Source: CAVWGP01 sp963754645 (lineage in GTDB: Bacteria; Pseudomonadota; Alphaproteobacteria; Bin65). From it: 64,000 nucleotides of DNA. The position numbers and the translations under genes were made by a program. Shown one piece after another: positions 11,721 to 24,541 of this stretch (position 1 is its first letter; the number at the start of each line of letters is the position of its first letter). The stretch covers positions 1 to 64,000 of the forward strand of contig CAVWGP010000012.1 of assembly GCA_963754645.1 (NCBI GenBank), in the 5' to 3' direction. The notes under the pieces were generated by a model, which did no database searches, was not told the origin of the DNA, and saw only the letters and a program-made list of their open reading frames with translations.

Positions 11721-14700
11721 CCGCCGGCAGGCCGCTGGCCGTAAAACTCAGCGACGCGTTGTCGACGTCCGCGAAATTGCCGGCAACGTTGAGGTTGATC
11801 GCGTTCGTGTCGGCGTCGGCTTGGTCGGCGATCGCAGCGGCAACCGTGGGCGCATCGTTCGTGCCGGTAATCGTGACCGTCAGCGTCGCCGTGCTGGTTC
11901 CGCCGTTTCCGTCGCTGATCGTATAGGTGAAGCTGTCGGTAACCGTTTGACCCTGGGCCAGGGCCTGCACGGCGGGTGAGGCATTGTTCAACGTATAGGT
12001 GTAGGCGCCGGTGCCGCCGATTTGCACCGAGCCGTAAGTGCCCGCGACGCTGACGCCGACATTGCCGCCGGCGCCGTTGACGGCGCTGACAGTCAGCGAG
12101 TTTCCCTCGGGATCGGAATCGGCGCCGGATCCGTCGTCGTCGCTGATCGCGTTGCCGGTGTCGGTTAGCGCGCCGTCTTCGGTAACGCTCGCGGCATTGT
12201 CGGTCGCCGACGGCGGATCGTTGGCGGCGGTGACGCCGATCGTCGAACGCGCGACATTGCTCGATACATTGCCCGTGTCGCGGACCGATACGGTGACGAT
12301 TCGCGGCGTCGTGTTCGGCGTATCGCTCGAGTTGCTGAAGCGAATCTGCTCGATCGCCGTTTCGTAGCTGGCGCGGCTCGCCGTTCCAACCAAGACGATC
12401 GTCGTCAACGTTGATGAAGGATCGAGCGTGATGCCGGCCGGCAGCGCGCCCGCGATCGAAAGAAGATCGCTCGCCTGCGCATTCGAAACCGTGATCGTGG
12501 CTCGATTCAGATCCGCGCTATCGGCGTCGGCAATCCCGGTGTTCGCGCTGGCAATGGCGACGGCCGGGCCGTCTTCGACAAACGCGGCGGCGTGGCCGGT
12601 CGGCTGGGCCGACAGCGAGACATTGTCGATAAACGCAAACTCCGTACCGGCATTGCCGGTGAAGCTACCCCCGGTTGTGCGAAAGCGGATGACGGTGTTG
12701 GCCGAACCGACTTCGCCCAGAGCCAGATTGTATGCCGTGTCGGTCGTTTGACCGCCGGCAATCGTTTGCAACGTAAGCCACGTTGTGCCGCCGTTGATGG
12801 AATATTCGACGACGACCGTGTCCGCGGCTTCCAGATTGGCCGATGTCCGGTAAATGAACGACAGCGTGGGGTTGATGTGGCCGGACAGATCGACGGAACG
12901 CCGAATCGTCGAATTCGCCTGATTGAGGCGTATCTCGTTGTCGCCGGCATTGGCGACGACGCGCACGTTGCCGGCGGCGGCGTTTTGCGCGCCATCGCTT
13001 TCGACCCAGTTCGCGGACCAAGCGATCGCGCCGGTGCCGCCCGCATAACTGATGGCGGCGAATGCATCGTCGGCCGATTGAGCCGCCGTCGTCGAATCGA
13101 GATCGACCGTCGGCGGCCGGCCGACGGTGATCGACACGGGGTCCGAGTCGGACTGGGCCCCGCCGCTTCCGGCATTGCCGTTGTCGTTCGTGGTGATTGT
13201 CAGAGTCGATGAGCCGGAAAAGGCCGATGTCGGCGCGTAACGCAGGCCGCTCAGGGCCGCATTCACGGCTGCCACCGTGCCTGTGAAGGTCATCGTCGTG
13301 TCGGCCGTTCCGTCGCCGGTCGTGAAGGCGAGACCCGATATGCCCGACAGCGTGAGCGTGCCATTCGTCACCGTGAGCGTCACGGTGGCGTTGGCGCCGC
13401 CGATGTCGACATCCGAAATCGAAATCGCGTTACCGTTGCCGGCCGAAAAGACGAGATCAGTGTTGAGCGCCGTGCCCTGCGCGCCCGGTATCGTATTGAC
13501 CGGCGCGTCGTTCACGCCGACGCCGATCGTGAGCGTGTCGGTATCGCTGAGATAGCCGTCGCTGGTCGCCACTTGGATCGTCGTCGTACCGTCAAATCCC
13601 GTTGTCGGCTGGAAACTCAGGCCGTTCAGCGCCGTGTTGATGTTGGCCTGCGTGCCCGAAAGCGTCACGGAACCGGTGCCGTTTCCGGACACCGTGAGGC
13701 CGCTGGTCGAGGCCAGCGTCAGGCTGCCGTTCGGCGCCGTCAGGGTTACGCTGAGGCTCGTCGTGTCGGAGTCGCTGACGCTGATCAGATTGCCGTTGCC
13801 GCTCGACAGGATGAGCGTTCCATTGGTCGCCACGGTTTGCGTGGCCGGAAGCGTGTTGACCGGCGCATCGTTGGTATCGAAGCTGATATCGTGGATTGAG
13901 ATCGCCTGGCCCGAGGGATCGGCGATGCCGGAGCTGGGATCGTGCTTGTAGACGATCGTGATCGACGTGATCGTCTGATTGAACGTGAACATCGCGTTGC
14001 CGGCGTTGCCGCTGCCGACCGCCGCGGTGCCTCGGACGGTGTTCGTATCGAAGATGTTGACGGTTCCACCCGGCGGAATGGTAATGGATGACGGATCGAC
14101 GGTCCCACCGCCGATCGTCGTGGCCGTGATCGTAATTTCGTCGACGAAGCCGCCGGTATCGATGTCGAAGATCGAAAAGCTTGCGCCCGAAACACCTCCG
14201 GGATGCGCGAACGCAATCGTCGTCGTGATCTGTTGCGTCCCGTTCGAGAAGTCCATGAAATAGCGGAGTGAATTCTGCGCCGGCGATAGGCCGCCATCGT
14301 TCGCCGTGCTCAACTGGGGGTAGCCGGCGAGAAAACTACCCGTGTCGCCAACGACGGTGAAGCTGACATTGTCGCCGCCGATCGAATAGGTGTTGCTCAA
14401 CGACCCGGCGGTCCAAGTCAGCGTGTCCCAGTTGAGCTGTTGCGGCGTCAGCAATTCTTGCCACTGATCCTGCGCCAGATCGTCGATCACGACGTCGCTG
14501 TCGATGGTGCCCGAGCGAACCTCGAGATCCCAATCGCCGCCCAGCACCGCGTGGCCCGTATCGTCGCTGCTTGCGGCGACGTCGGCGCCGGTCAGCGACG
14601 CCAGGCGGCCGACCGCGGCCCGTCCCGCTTCGCCGGCGCCGAAATCGCAGCCATAGACGAAAATATCGGCGCTATCCGCGAGCGAGGCGCCGATTTTCTG

Positions 14701-15249
14701 AAACAGCAAGCCCTGCTGCGCCGAAAGCGTGTCGAAATCGATGCCGCTATTGCCCAACGACAGGGCGGTCGACATGCCGTGCGAAACGATATGCAGCGAC
14801 GCTATATCGACGCGGCCCTGGAGGATGTCGGCGATCTGCGCAAGGCCGTCGCGCTCGGACGAGAGCACGTAGACTTCGGCACCCGCGCGCATGGCCGATT
14901 CGCGGAGCAATTCGTAATTCGGGACGGCGCTGTCGATGACGACGATGGCGGCGCCCTTGTCGGCGTCGCCGGCCGCGATGCCGCTGTCCCAGCTCGAGGC
15001 GAAGATCGAGCCTGCCGGCGGCGCGGCCGGCAGTGGCGCGGCCGGCGCGACGTTGTTGCCCGCGTCGCCGCCGCCTTGCGCCTGGCTAGCGGCATCGCCG
15101 GTGTCGCCCGGGTTGAAGGCGATCGGGTCCGCGCCGTCGAAGACGAAGCGTGGCTCGAGGGCGAGCAACAGCGAAGCGCGAACCAAGCGAGTTGCGCCCG
15201 CAGTGCGCGCCTCGCGCTTTCCCTTTGGTTGATTGTTGCCACCGTCCAT
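949..15249 (-). CDS. Giant LEPR-type DUF4347 protein with Ig-like repeats (frameshifted, end missing)
   Basis: The intact N-terminal frame runs from ATG at 15249 to about 11575. Residues 31-40 (LEPRFVFDGA) are the LEPR-type motif that starts many giant exported bacterial proteins. A DUF4347 domain follows (about residues 90-260, with IVVIDSAVPNYELL, SLHIVSHG and ADIFVYGCDF). Next come two cadherin-like units with VNT(L/I)PxxQ starts, another cadherin-like unit and a VCBS-type unit (FTYTISDGNGGTSTATLTV). A divergent first Ig-like unit (He_PIG type) leads into about 39 near-identical 90-residue copies containing SFSDDDSIGYTASGLP and SPYTVTVTATDAQGA. No C-terminal secretion or anchoring domain is visible because the gene runs into the junction at 949. 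At least seventeen single-base indels break the repeat part. Likely role, by family: cell-surface adhesion or biofilm, exported by a type I or similar route. Confidence 0.75.
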
Positions 15250-15728
15250 TGCGCCCTCGATACGAAACTATGCTGTTCAAATTTACGCCGTACGCTCAAA
15301 GCACGCCGACGATCCGATGCGGTCGGGCGCCTCTGCATAAGCAATTGCTTGCGGCCATCTTCCGCCATAACTATCAAGAAGAAGCTAAAGACAATCGGGC
15401 ATGCGCTTTACCACGCTGCTGCCACGCGCTTGATCGGATTGTCTTTCAAGAAAGAAACGTAGTGTTTGCAGCGCTTTTCGACGCCGACTGAATTGGCGCA
15501 TGGTTACGCCGGTATTGCCAAACATGGTGCAAGAAAAATTAAGTGGCGGCGCGCCTTTGCTTGGCGCGGCCGTATGCGCTGCCTTGGCTGAACCCGATAA
15601 TCGCCTGATTGATATTTCTCATGAACAATTGCCCTGGCGTGAAATGGCTGGCGTGGCGCTGCCTGGAAATTGACATCGCATGGCGCGCCGCATAGCGCTT
15701 AATGGAATGCAACTCAGGGGAAAATCCA
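15250..15728. other. Divergent intergenic region with a weak small ORF
   Basis: These 479 bases separate the giant repeat gene (minus) from the outer-membrane-like gene (plus) and must hold both promoters; I cannot place either with confidence. A 57-codon frame runs from ATG 15500 to a stop at 15671-15673 (starts MVTPVLPNMVQEKLSGGAPL). It has no clear ribosome-binding site and low GC at third codon positions for this genome, so I do not call it as a gene. Confidence 0.5.
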
Positions 15729-16766
15729 ATGCGCGTGTCAACGCCGTGTCGAACGACAATCGGAGTCGCGTTAACGATCGTCTTAGCCGGCACCGCAGCG
15801 GCCGACGAATTCGTTCCGTTCATAGCGCCCAACGGGGTCGTCGCGGCCGGCGGGCAGCTTCGCTTCGTCGATCTGCCGGCGTTCAACTCGCATGTCGGTG
15901 TCGGCACAAGCGGCGCGCCGCGGTTGACGCGCGAGCCCACGGTTACGGCGGCTGGATTTGTCGCCCAGTTCAATATCCCGATTGAAATGGCACTATTCGG
16001 CGGTCGCAGCCGAATCGAGGCCGGCTTCAGCCTGCTGGAAGGATCGAGCCGAAAGGGCTTCAATTACAGTTTCCTTGCCACCGATACCTTTAGCAGCGTT
16101 GATGGCCAAATCGTCGGCGCTCAGGGCACCAACGGCACCTCGGCGAATTCGTTACGCACCCGGTATTCGAGCTACGACGGAGCCATACGCTTCAAGGTGG
16201 AGTTTGCCGTCACGCCAACGCTGACCTTCACGCCGTCGCTTGGGCTCGTCGTCGGCACCAACCGTACAAGCTACAAGGAGGCCGGCATCGAGTCGTTCGT
16301 CGGCGGCGGCTTCGGCGCCAACTCGATTACCACTCGCATCCACAGCGACTTTATCGGCGGCGAGCTCGGCGCCGAAGGCGCCTGGCGTCCGGCGCCGGGT
16401 TGGCATGTCCATGGTGGCGTTGCGGTCGCGCTGCTCCATCAGAGCGTGCGGCTGCGCGCCAGCGACTGCGCCGGCACCATCCAGGCGACACCGGCCGCGT
16501 TCTGCGATGCCGGGTTATTCGCCACATCGGCTCAAAGCTCGCGGCAAAACACGGCGTTTCGTTTCGGCGCCATGGCGGGCGCCAGCTATGACGTTATGTC
16601 GTTCGCGCGCATCTCGGCGCATGGCCTTGTTTCCTACAATGCCCGCGCGCCGGGCGCGCGCGTTCCGGCCGGCGGGGCCGCGCTAGTGAGCGCTCCCGCG
16701 AGGATTTTCTTCGACGACAAGGTGAGCTACGGCTTCGTCGTCGGCGTTACGTTTCCGCTCGACTGA
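15729..16766 (+). CDS. Putative outer-membrane beta-barrel protein
   Basis: A 345-residue protein of unknown specific function. I chose the start at MRVSTPCRTTIG because CAGGGG lies about nine bases upstream. The first 25-28 residues form a signal peptide (hydrophobic ALTIVLAGTAAA, likely cleaved before DEF). The rest is rich in alternating hydrophobic/polar strands and glycine (for example AIRFKVEFAVTPTLTFTPSL, YGFVVGVTFPLD), and it ends in a strand typical of outer-membrane barrels, though the last residue is D rather than F. One cysteine pair (DCAG and FCDAG) may form a loop disulphide. It stands alone between the divergent repeat gene and the convergent pccA. It could be a porin-like or Lpg1974-like barrel. 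Confidence 0.6.
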   Translation: MRVSTPCRTTIGVALTIVLAGTAAADEFVPFIAPNGVVAAGGQLRFVDLPAFNSHVGVGTSGAPRLTREPTVTAAGFVAQFNIPIEMALFGGRSRIEAGFSLLEGSSRKGFNYSFLATDTFSSVDGQIVGAQGTNGTSANSLRTRYSSYDGAIRFKVEFAVTPTLTFTPSLGLVVGTNRTSYKEAGIESFVGGGFGANSITTRIHSDFIGGELGAEGAWRPAPGWHVHGGVAVALLHQSVRLRASDCAGTIQATPAAFCDAGLFATSAQSSRQNTAFRFGAMAGASYDVMSFARISAHGLVSYNARAPGARVPAGGAALVSAPARIFFDDKVSYGFVVGVTFPLD

Positions 16767-16806
16767 CGAAGCGGCGGCGCGGCGCCGGCGCCGAACGGCT
16801 CACGGG

Positions 16807-18804
<1,998 letters not shown>

Positions 18805-18955
18805 CGGCCCCCTACCCGCCCCAACCACGTCACCCGGTTTGTAAGCCTTGCGTCGCCATCTTGGCAACGCGGCGCCGCGTTGCGGTTGGGCGGCCCGGCC
18901 GATAGGCATTTGCTTTTGCCGGCCACGGCGATAGGACTCAGGCTTGCTACAATGG

Positions 18956-20177
18956 ATGGCAGCCATGCAACGCGGCGCCAGCGCGGCGAATGTCCTCATC
19001 GACCAGATCAGCGATTGGCTGATGGGCGAAGCGCTCGGCTTCACGCCCCTGCCTCAACTGGTCGAAGGCGCCATCGCCCGCGTCCACGCCGCCGGCATCC
19101 CCATCCTCCGCTTCCACACCGCGTTCAACGTCCTGCACCCGCTCTATCACGGCATGGGCATCACCTGGAAACGCGGCCAGCCGCTCGAAGTCGAAACCTA
19201 TGCGCGCACCGTCGACAATCCGGCGCCACAATGGTTGGCCAGCCCGCTCAAGCACATGATCGACAAACGCCTCTTCAGCCTGCGGCGGCACTTGCAAGGC
19301 CCCGAGGCGCTGCTCGATTTTCCGTTGCTGGAGGATCTGCGCAAGCTGGGTGCGACGGATTATTTCGCCTTTGTCGTCCCCTTCGGCCAATCGAACGACG
19401 GCTTGGTCGGCTCCTGGGTCACCGACCGGCGCGGCGGGTTCAGCAGCGCCGAAATCGCCGCGCTGATGCGCATCGAGCGGCGCCTCGCCGTCGCCTGCCG
19501 CATGATGATCCGCGGCCAGGTCGCCGAGAACGTGGTGACGACCTATCTCGGCCCCAATGCCGGCCGCCGCGTGCTCGCCGGCCAGATCAAGCGCGGCGAC
19601 GGCGAGACCATACCCGCCGTCATCTGGTACAGCGATCTGCGCGGCTCGACCGCGATGGCCGAGCGGCTGGGGCGCGACGACTACACGAACGTGCTGAATT
19701 GCTACTTCGAATGCATCGGCCGCGCCGTGACCGAGGCGGGCGGCGAAATTCTCAACTTCATCGGCGACGCCGTTCTCGCGATCTTTCCGCTCGCGGATCG
19801 CCCGAACGGGGCGAAGCCGGCCGCGGCGCGCGCCTTTGCCGGCGCGCAGGATGCGTTCCGGCGCATAACGGCGACGAACCTGGGGCGCAAGGGACAGGGA
19901 CTGCCCGAACTCAGCTTCGGCCTCGCGCTCCACATCGGCAACGTCATGTTCGGCAATATCGGCATTCCTGAGCGGCTGTCCTTTTCGGTCATTGGTTCGA
20001 GCGTCAATCAGGTGGCGCGGCATGGAAGAATTGACCAAGACGCTGAAACGGAATTTCCTCGTCAGCAAATCCTTTGCCGATGCATTGCCGCGGGACTGGG
20101 AGCCGCTCGGCGCCCATGCGGTCCGCGGCGTGGCCGCGCCGATCGAGCTGTTCGCGCCCAAGGCGGCGTCCGGGTGA
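18956..20177 (+). CDS. Class III adenylate/guanylate cyclase, one frameshift
   Basis: A cytoplasmic class III nucleotide cyclase of about 406 residues that makes cyclic AMP or GMP. An N-terminal region of about 200 residues, probably a sensor, precedes the catalytic domain. The two metal-binding aspartates are visible: D227 in WYSDLRGST and D271 in NFIGDAVLAIF. The frame changes near 20021, where GCGCGG-C-ATGGAAGAA carries one extra base; the second frame gives MEELTKTLKRNFLVSKSFAD and ends LFAPKAASG, the usual C-terminus. ATG 18956 is chosen over 18965 without strong ribosome-site support. The gene is divergent from pccA across 151 bases. Catalytic residues are complete, so the frameshift is probably an error. 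Confidence 0.75.
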
Positions 20178-20198
20178 AACAGCGCGAGGATCCCGTCC

Positions 20199-21444
20199 AT
20201 GCATCGCACCGTTCTCGCGCTCGGCATCGCCGCCGCCATCCCCGCCGTACTTGCGGCGCTCACGGTCATGCTGAGCGTGTTTTACGGCGTCGTTCTGCGT
20301 TTGTTTTCCTTGCGGGCGAACATCCATCTCGAAGAATCCGCTTTCGCGGTCGCGCGGCTCATGCTTGTCGCCGCGCTCGTCCCCGGCATTCCCTACTTGC
20401 TGGCCGCGGGTTTCCAGCGCAATCCAAAAAGCGGTATTCACGTTCAAAGAACGCCTTTGGCGGTCTTCCCCGGCGTGCTTGCGGCGCTGCTCTTGACGCT
20501 CGTGGCGTTCGGCGCCGTCGCCGGTTTTCAAATGCCTGCGGCGATGACGGCACTGACGATGGTGGCTTGGCGCGGCGCTAGACAATTTAAGCGTCCTTGG
20601 CCTCCTGCCCGGCATTGCCCTTGTTGGATTTTTGGCCGGCGCCGATCCGCCGCGGCGCGTCGCGACCGCCGCCGCGCCGCTCGGTTTGGCATGGCTGACG
20701 GCGCTCACCCTGTCGCAATCGATCGGGGCAACGCTGACCGCCCTTGCCTTGCCGCTTTCCATTCTTGCCCTTCCGTTCCTGATCGGCCTCGCATTTGCCG
20801 CCCGCGCCGCGGTCCCTTGGTTGATCGGCATCGGCGCAATTCTCCTGCTGAGCCCGATTGTCGCCTCCGGCGTGGCAACGCCGGGCGAAGCCGTGGCTGT
20901 CGTGTCGTTTTTTGCAGGCACCGTCGCGGTGCCGCTGCGCCTCGTCCTGGCCCGCAGCACGGTCGTGCCGCTGTTGCGCGTTGCCGGCGGCGAAATCCTT
21001 GCCGTCATCGCGTGTTTCGCGGCAGCGGCGATCGTCCACATCGCCGCCGGCATCCACGGCATCGCCGAAGCCGGTTCCGGCATCGTAAACGGCCTTGATC
21101 CAGGCGCGGCGCTCGGCGCCTGCGCGCTGATCGTCATCATGTTGTCGGCCCTCCTCACGCCGCTCGCGGCCCTGCCGGCCATCGCCTTGCTCGGCGCTGG
21201 ATTGCCCATCGCCCAAGTCGAGTCGCTCCGCGTCGGCGCCGTCATCGCCATGGCGTGCCTTGCCGGCCTGTTGATCCGCAGCACTGCCTGGCAAGACGAC
21301 GGCACCGGGCACAAGGAGGGCCTCGAATCCGGCAAACTGCCGCGCGCGCTCGGCTGGTCGGCGATCTTGGTGCTGCTGGCGTTGATCGTCGGCGCCGTCC
21401 TCGTCCCCGATCTTGTCACCGCGCTGCCGCGCGCCATTTGGTAA
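20199..21444 (+). CDS. Polytopic membrane protein, one frameshift
   Basis: Two frames join into a protein of about 415 residues that is almost entirely hydrophobic helices, perhaps 11-12 segments, starting MHRTVLALGIAAAIPAVLAA and ending LVPDLVTALPRAIW. The frame changes near 20578, where one extra base turns the expected GALDNLSVLGLLPGIALVGF into other residues. The repeated small-residue helices in the second half (for example LGACALIVIMLSALLTPLAA) recall large permease subunits of TRAP-type transporters, but I see no diagnostic motif, so the substrate and family remain open. It starts 21 bases after the cyclase and may be co-transcribed with it. Confidence 0.5.
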
Positions 21445-21471
21445 CGCCTGAACGCCGCGAAAATATTGCGC

Positions 21472-22137
21472 TCAGCGCCGCCGCTCGATGATCGGGCGGC
21501 GTTCGTGCTTTGGTTTTTCCTTCGGCGCGCCCGGCACTGCCGGCGCTGGTGGTGTTGGCGGCGGCACGTCCTTGACTCGAGGCTGGTCGATCGTCCCCGG
21601 TGGCGACGTATCTCGAAGCAAGGCCATGACGGCCTTGATCCAACCGAATATCAGCCTGCGATTGACGAGGAGCGCGAGCGCCACCAGCAGCCAACCGGCC
21701 GCGTGAATCAGCGCGGCATATTTCGCCAGCACGTCTCGGCTGAAACCGAATAAGCCGAATAAGTTGTGAGCGCCGAAGAGCAGAAGGACGCCGACGAAGA
21801 ACAGCCCGAAGCCGCGGATGACCGGCGCATCGCCGGGAATTTCGGCCGGCGTTTCCAGCGCCTCGGCCTGCTTGCCAGCGGCTTTCCGCGACGATCGATT
21901 GTCCCGATCGAGCTTGAACAAGCCGGCAACCGATTTCGCGATGTTGAATGCGCCGATGGCGACAAAGAACCAGCCGATCCAAGAGCCGAAATTGCGAAAT
22001 TGCGCAAACAAGGGATCGACCCCGGCGAGCAGCGCCATGCCGTCGGCCACCAGGAAAAATCCGATCGCGCAAGTGAAGACGCCGCCGACGATGGATTTGT
22101 GCAGGAGCCGGTAACGCGGGTCGGTCGATTGCGCCAT
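21472..22137 (-). CDS. Hypothetical four-helix membrane protein
   Basis: A 221-residue protein I do not recognise. Hydrophobic segments lie at about 16-38, 48-68, 107-130 and 139-158 (for example FGLFFVGVLLLFGAHNLFGL), which suggests four membrane helices. A charged loop lies between the second and third. The C-terminus is a proline-rich, basic cytoplasmic tail (DVPPPTPPAPAVPGAPKEKP then HERRPIIERRR). It follows the next small membrane gene by 13 bases on the same strand and probably shares its transcript. The stop is 27 bases from the convergent membrane protein at 20199-21444. Confidence 0.55.
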   Translation of the reverse strand: MAQSTDPRYRLLHKSIVGGVFTCAIGFFLVADGMALLAGVDPLFAQFRNFGSWIGWFFVAIGAFNIAKSVAGLFKLDRDNRSSRKAAGKQAEALETPAEIPGDAPVIRGFGLFFVGVLLLFGAHNLFGLFGFSRDVLAKYAALIHAAGWLLVALALLVNRRLIFGWIKAVMALLRDTSPPGTIDQPRVKDVPPPTPPAPAVPGAPKEKPKHERRPIIERRR

Positions 22138-22150
22138 GTCGAAGCCCCGA

Positions 22151-22414
22151 TCAGCCGCGCTCGACGATCTTGCCGCCGCGTTCGCCGCCCCTCGGCGCCG
22201 GCGGGGGACGAAATATCGTCATCGCGATGACGCCCGAAGCCATGCCAAAGGCAGCCAGGCCGATCGAAGCGACGAGCACGGCAAAGCGTTCAAGCCCAAG
22301 CACCGATTGACCGAAGTAATAGATAAATACCGCAAGGGCCAGATCGCCGCCGCCGCTCAGCAGCAGGAGCCGCCGGATGCGGCGTTTCGCTGCGTCGTTC
22401 GAAATCGTGCTCAT
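22151..22414 (-). CDS. Hypothetical two-helix membrane protein
   Basis: An 87-residue protein with two predicted membrane helices (about 17-37, LLLLSGGGDLALAVFIYYFG; and 44-67, AVLVASIGLAAFGMASGVIA). A basic N-terminus (KRRIRR) and a proline/glycine-rich C-terminus flank them. It starts 6 bases after the oligopeptidase B stop and ends 13 bases before the next membrane gene, so the three minus-strand genes look like one operon. No function can be given from sequence alone. Confidence 0.55.
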   Translation of the reverse strand: MSTISNDAAKRRIRRLLLLSGGGDLALAVFIYYFGQSVLGLERFAVLVASIGLAAFGMASGVIAMTIFRPPPAPRGGERGGKIVERG

Positions 22415-22420
22415 GCGCGC

Positions 22421-24511
22421 TTATCCTATCGGCTGTTCCGGCAAGCCGAGCGCGCGGATAACGAACGCCAGTCGTTCGGCCGCATCCTTGAGCGACTTGT
22501 AGCGTCCCGAAGCACCGCCATGGCCGGACTCCATTTCCGTGCGCAACAATAGCACGGTATCGCTCGTTTTGGCGGCGCGTAGTTTCGCCACCCATTTCGC
22601 CGGTTCCCAATAGGTCACGCGCGGATCGCTGATGCCGGCGGACACGTATATGGCCGGATAGGCTTGGGGCGTCACGTTGTCGTAAGGGCTGTAGCTGCGA
22701 ATATAGTCGTAGAATTCTTTCTCCGCCGGATTGCCCCACTCGGCATATTCGGGCGGCGTCAAAGGCAGGCTCGGATCGAGCATGGTCGACAGCACGTCGA
22801 CGAAGGGCACCATCGCCAGGATGGCGCCGAACAGATCCGGGCGCCGGTTGGCCACGGCACCCATCAGCAAGCCGCCGGCGCTGCCGCCGAGCGCGGCGAT
22901 GCGGCCGGGCGCGGTAACGCCGGCCGCGACCAGATGCTCCGCGACGGCGATAAAGTCGTCGAACGTGTTCCGTTTCTTGAGCAGCTTGCCGTTGTCGTAC
23001 CAAGCGCGGCCCAACTCCTGCCCGCCGCGCACGTGGGCGATGGCCCAGATCACGCCGCGGCGCAGGAACGGTATACGGTTCGCGCCGAAACCCGCATCCA
23101 TGGACGCGCCGTAAGCGCCATAGCCATAGAGCAACAGCGGCGCGCCGGACAAGGCCGGCGTCGCCTTGTGGCGCACCAGCGTGACGGGAATTCGCGCGCC
23201 GTCCTTGCCTGCTGCCCATTGCCGTTCGACGACGACGTCCGCCGGATTGTGGCCCGGCACGCGCGTTTCTTGAATAAGATCGAGGCGCGCCGCCGCCACG
23301 TTGTAATCGAACCAGCTCTGCGGCCGGGCCGGCGACGCATAGACAATGCGCAGCGTCTCACGGTCCCATTGCCGTCCGCCCACGACGTTGATCGTATAGG
23401 CGGGATCGGGGAACTCGATCGGCTTTCCCGCCGTGGCGTCGCGATGCGGCCCGGCGACGACGCGGGCGCGCTTCATGCCGTCCGCGCGCTCGACCAGCCA
23501 CCAGAAATCGCGCGCCACTCCGAAGCTTTCGAGGAAAACGTCCGCGCTGGGCGCCACGACTTCCGACCAGTTCGCCTCGCGCGGGTCGGCGAGCGGCGCG
23601 CGGACCAGGCGAAAATTGGGATGCCGGTCGTTGGTCAATATCAGCAGCTCGTCGCCACGATCGGCCACCCCGTATTCGTGTCCGGCGCGGCGCGGCAGGA
23701 TCAGGATCGGAGCGCTGTCCGGCGCCGCCAACGCCACGAGCCGGGTCTCGCTGCTGTTCTTGGCCGCCGAATGGACAACGAGGAAGCGGCCCGAAGCGCT
23801 CTCGTCGATGCCCATGAAAAATGCCGGGTCGGTTTCTTCGTAAACCACCGGATCGGCGCCCGAGTTGCCCAAGCGGTGGCGATGCAGCCAGCGCGGCCGG
23901 TGCTCGTCATCCTGCCGGATATAAAACAAACGTTGCGAATCCGCCGACCAGCACAGACCGGGCGCACACGGCACATCGAAGCTGCGCACATCGGCGCCGC
24001 TGTCGAGATCGCGGACGCGCAGCCGCAAGCGCTCCGAGCCGTCGCGGTCGTCAAGGAACGCGAGCCAGCGGTGATCGGGCGAAACCGCCCAACCGTATTG
24101 AGCGTAGTAAGAGTGACCCTCCGCTTCGCGGTTGATGTCGAGAAAAATCGCCTCGGGCGCCGCGAGCGTGTCCTTGCGGTACCAAACCGGATGTTCCCAG
24201 CCCTTGGCGAAGCGATGACCGTACCAGCGCCCGTGGCGCCAGCCCGGCGGCGGCGCGTCGTCCTCGATCACCAGCGCCTTGAATTCATCGAACAAGGCCG
24301 GCCGCGGATCGCCCACGCCGCCGAGCACGGATTCGACATAGGCATTCTCGGCTTTCAGATAGTCGAGGATCGCGGCGCTTTCGAGCTTGGGATAGGCCGG
24401 ATCGCGCAGCCAGTGATAGTCGTCGTCGCGCCCGTCGGCATGACGATGCGGCCGCCGTTCGGCGATGGGCGGCGGAGCGAACGCGGATTGGCGAAATACG
24501 CGATCGTTCAT
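22421..24511 (-). CDS. ptrB: Oligopeptidase B / prolyl oligopeptidase family (S9A)
   Basis: A 696-residue cytoplasmic serine peptidase that cleaves short peptides, in this subfamily usually after basic residues. The N-terminal seven-blade propeller (from about residue 65) precedes a C-terminal alpha/beta hydrolase domain. The nucleophile is Ser at about 544 in GGSAGGLLMG; the Asp lies in SAGISDPRV and the His in EMESGHGG. I chose ATG 24511 (MNDRVFRQSAFAPPPIAERR) because AAGGAA precedes it by about ten bases, while the ATG 24 bases upstream has no ribosome site. The length matches the family. It sits between pccB and two small membrane genes on the same strand. Confidence 0.88.
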   Translation of the reverse strand: MNDRVFRQSAFAPPPIAERRPHRHADGRDDDYHWLRDPAYPKLESAAILDYLKAENAYVESVLGGVGDPRPALFDEFKALVIEDDAPPPGWRHGRWYGHRFAKGWEHPVWYRKDTLAAPEAIFLDINREAEGHSYYAQYGWAVSPDHRWLAFLDDRDGSERLRLRVRDLDSGADVRSFDVPCAPGLCWSADSQRLFYIRQDDEHRPRWLHRHRLGNSGADPVVYEETDPAFFMGIDESASGRFLVVHSAAKNSSETRLVALAAPDSAPILILPRRAGHEYGVADRGDELLILTNDRHPNFRLVRAPLADPREANWSEVVAPSADVFLESFGVARDFWWLVERADGMKRARVVAGPHRDATAGKPIEFPDPAYTINVVGGRQWDRETLRIVYASPARPQSWFDYNVAAARLDLIQETRVPGHNPADVVVERQWAAGKDGARIPVTLVRHKATPALSGAPLLLYGYGAYGASMDAGFGANRIPFLRRGVIWAIAHVRGGQELGRAWYDNGKLLKKRNTFDDFIAVAEHLVAAGVTAPGRIAALGGSAGGLLMGAVANRRPDLFGAILAMVPFVDVLSTMLDPSLPLTPPEYAEWGNPAEKEFYDYIRSYSPYDNVTPQAYPAIYVSAGISDPRVTYWEPAKWVAKLRAAKTSDTVLLLRTEMESGHGGASGRYKSLKDAAERLAFVIRALGLPEQPIG

Positions 24512-24541
24512 GGCGGGCAGTTCCTTGAATTTCATTGCCGA

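Noticed and set aside
15500..15673. A 57-codon frame between the repeat gene and the outer-membrane-like gene
   Set aside because: No ribosome-binding site, atypical third-position GC and no recognisable product.
15539..16063. A 174-codon minus-strand frame overlapping the outer-membrane-like gene
   Set aside because: It is antisense to a gene with a clear signal peptide and ribosome site, and shows no domain.
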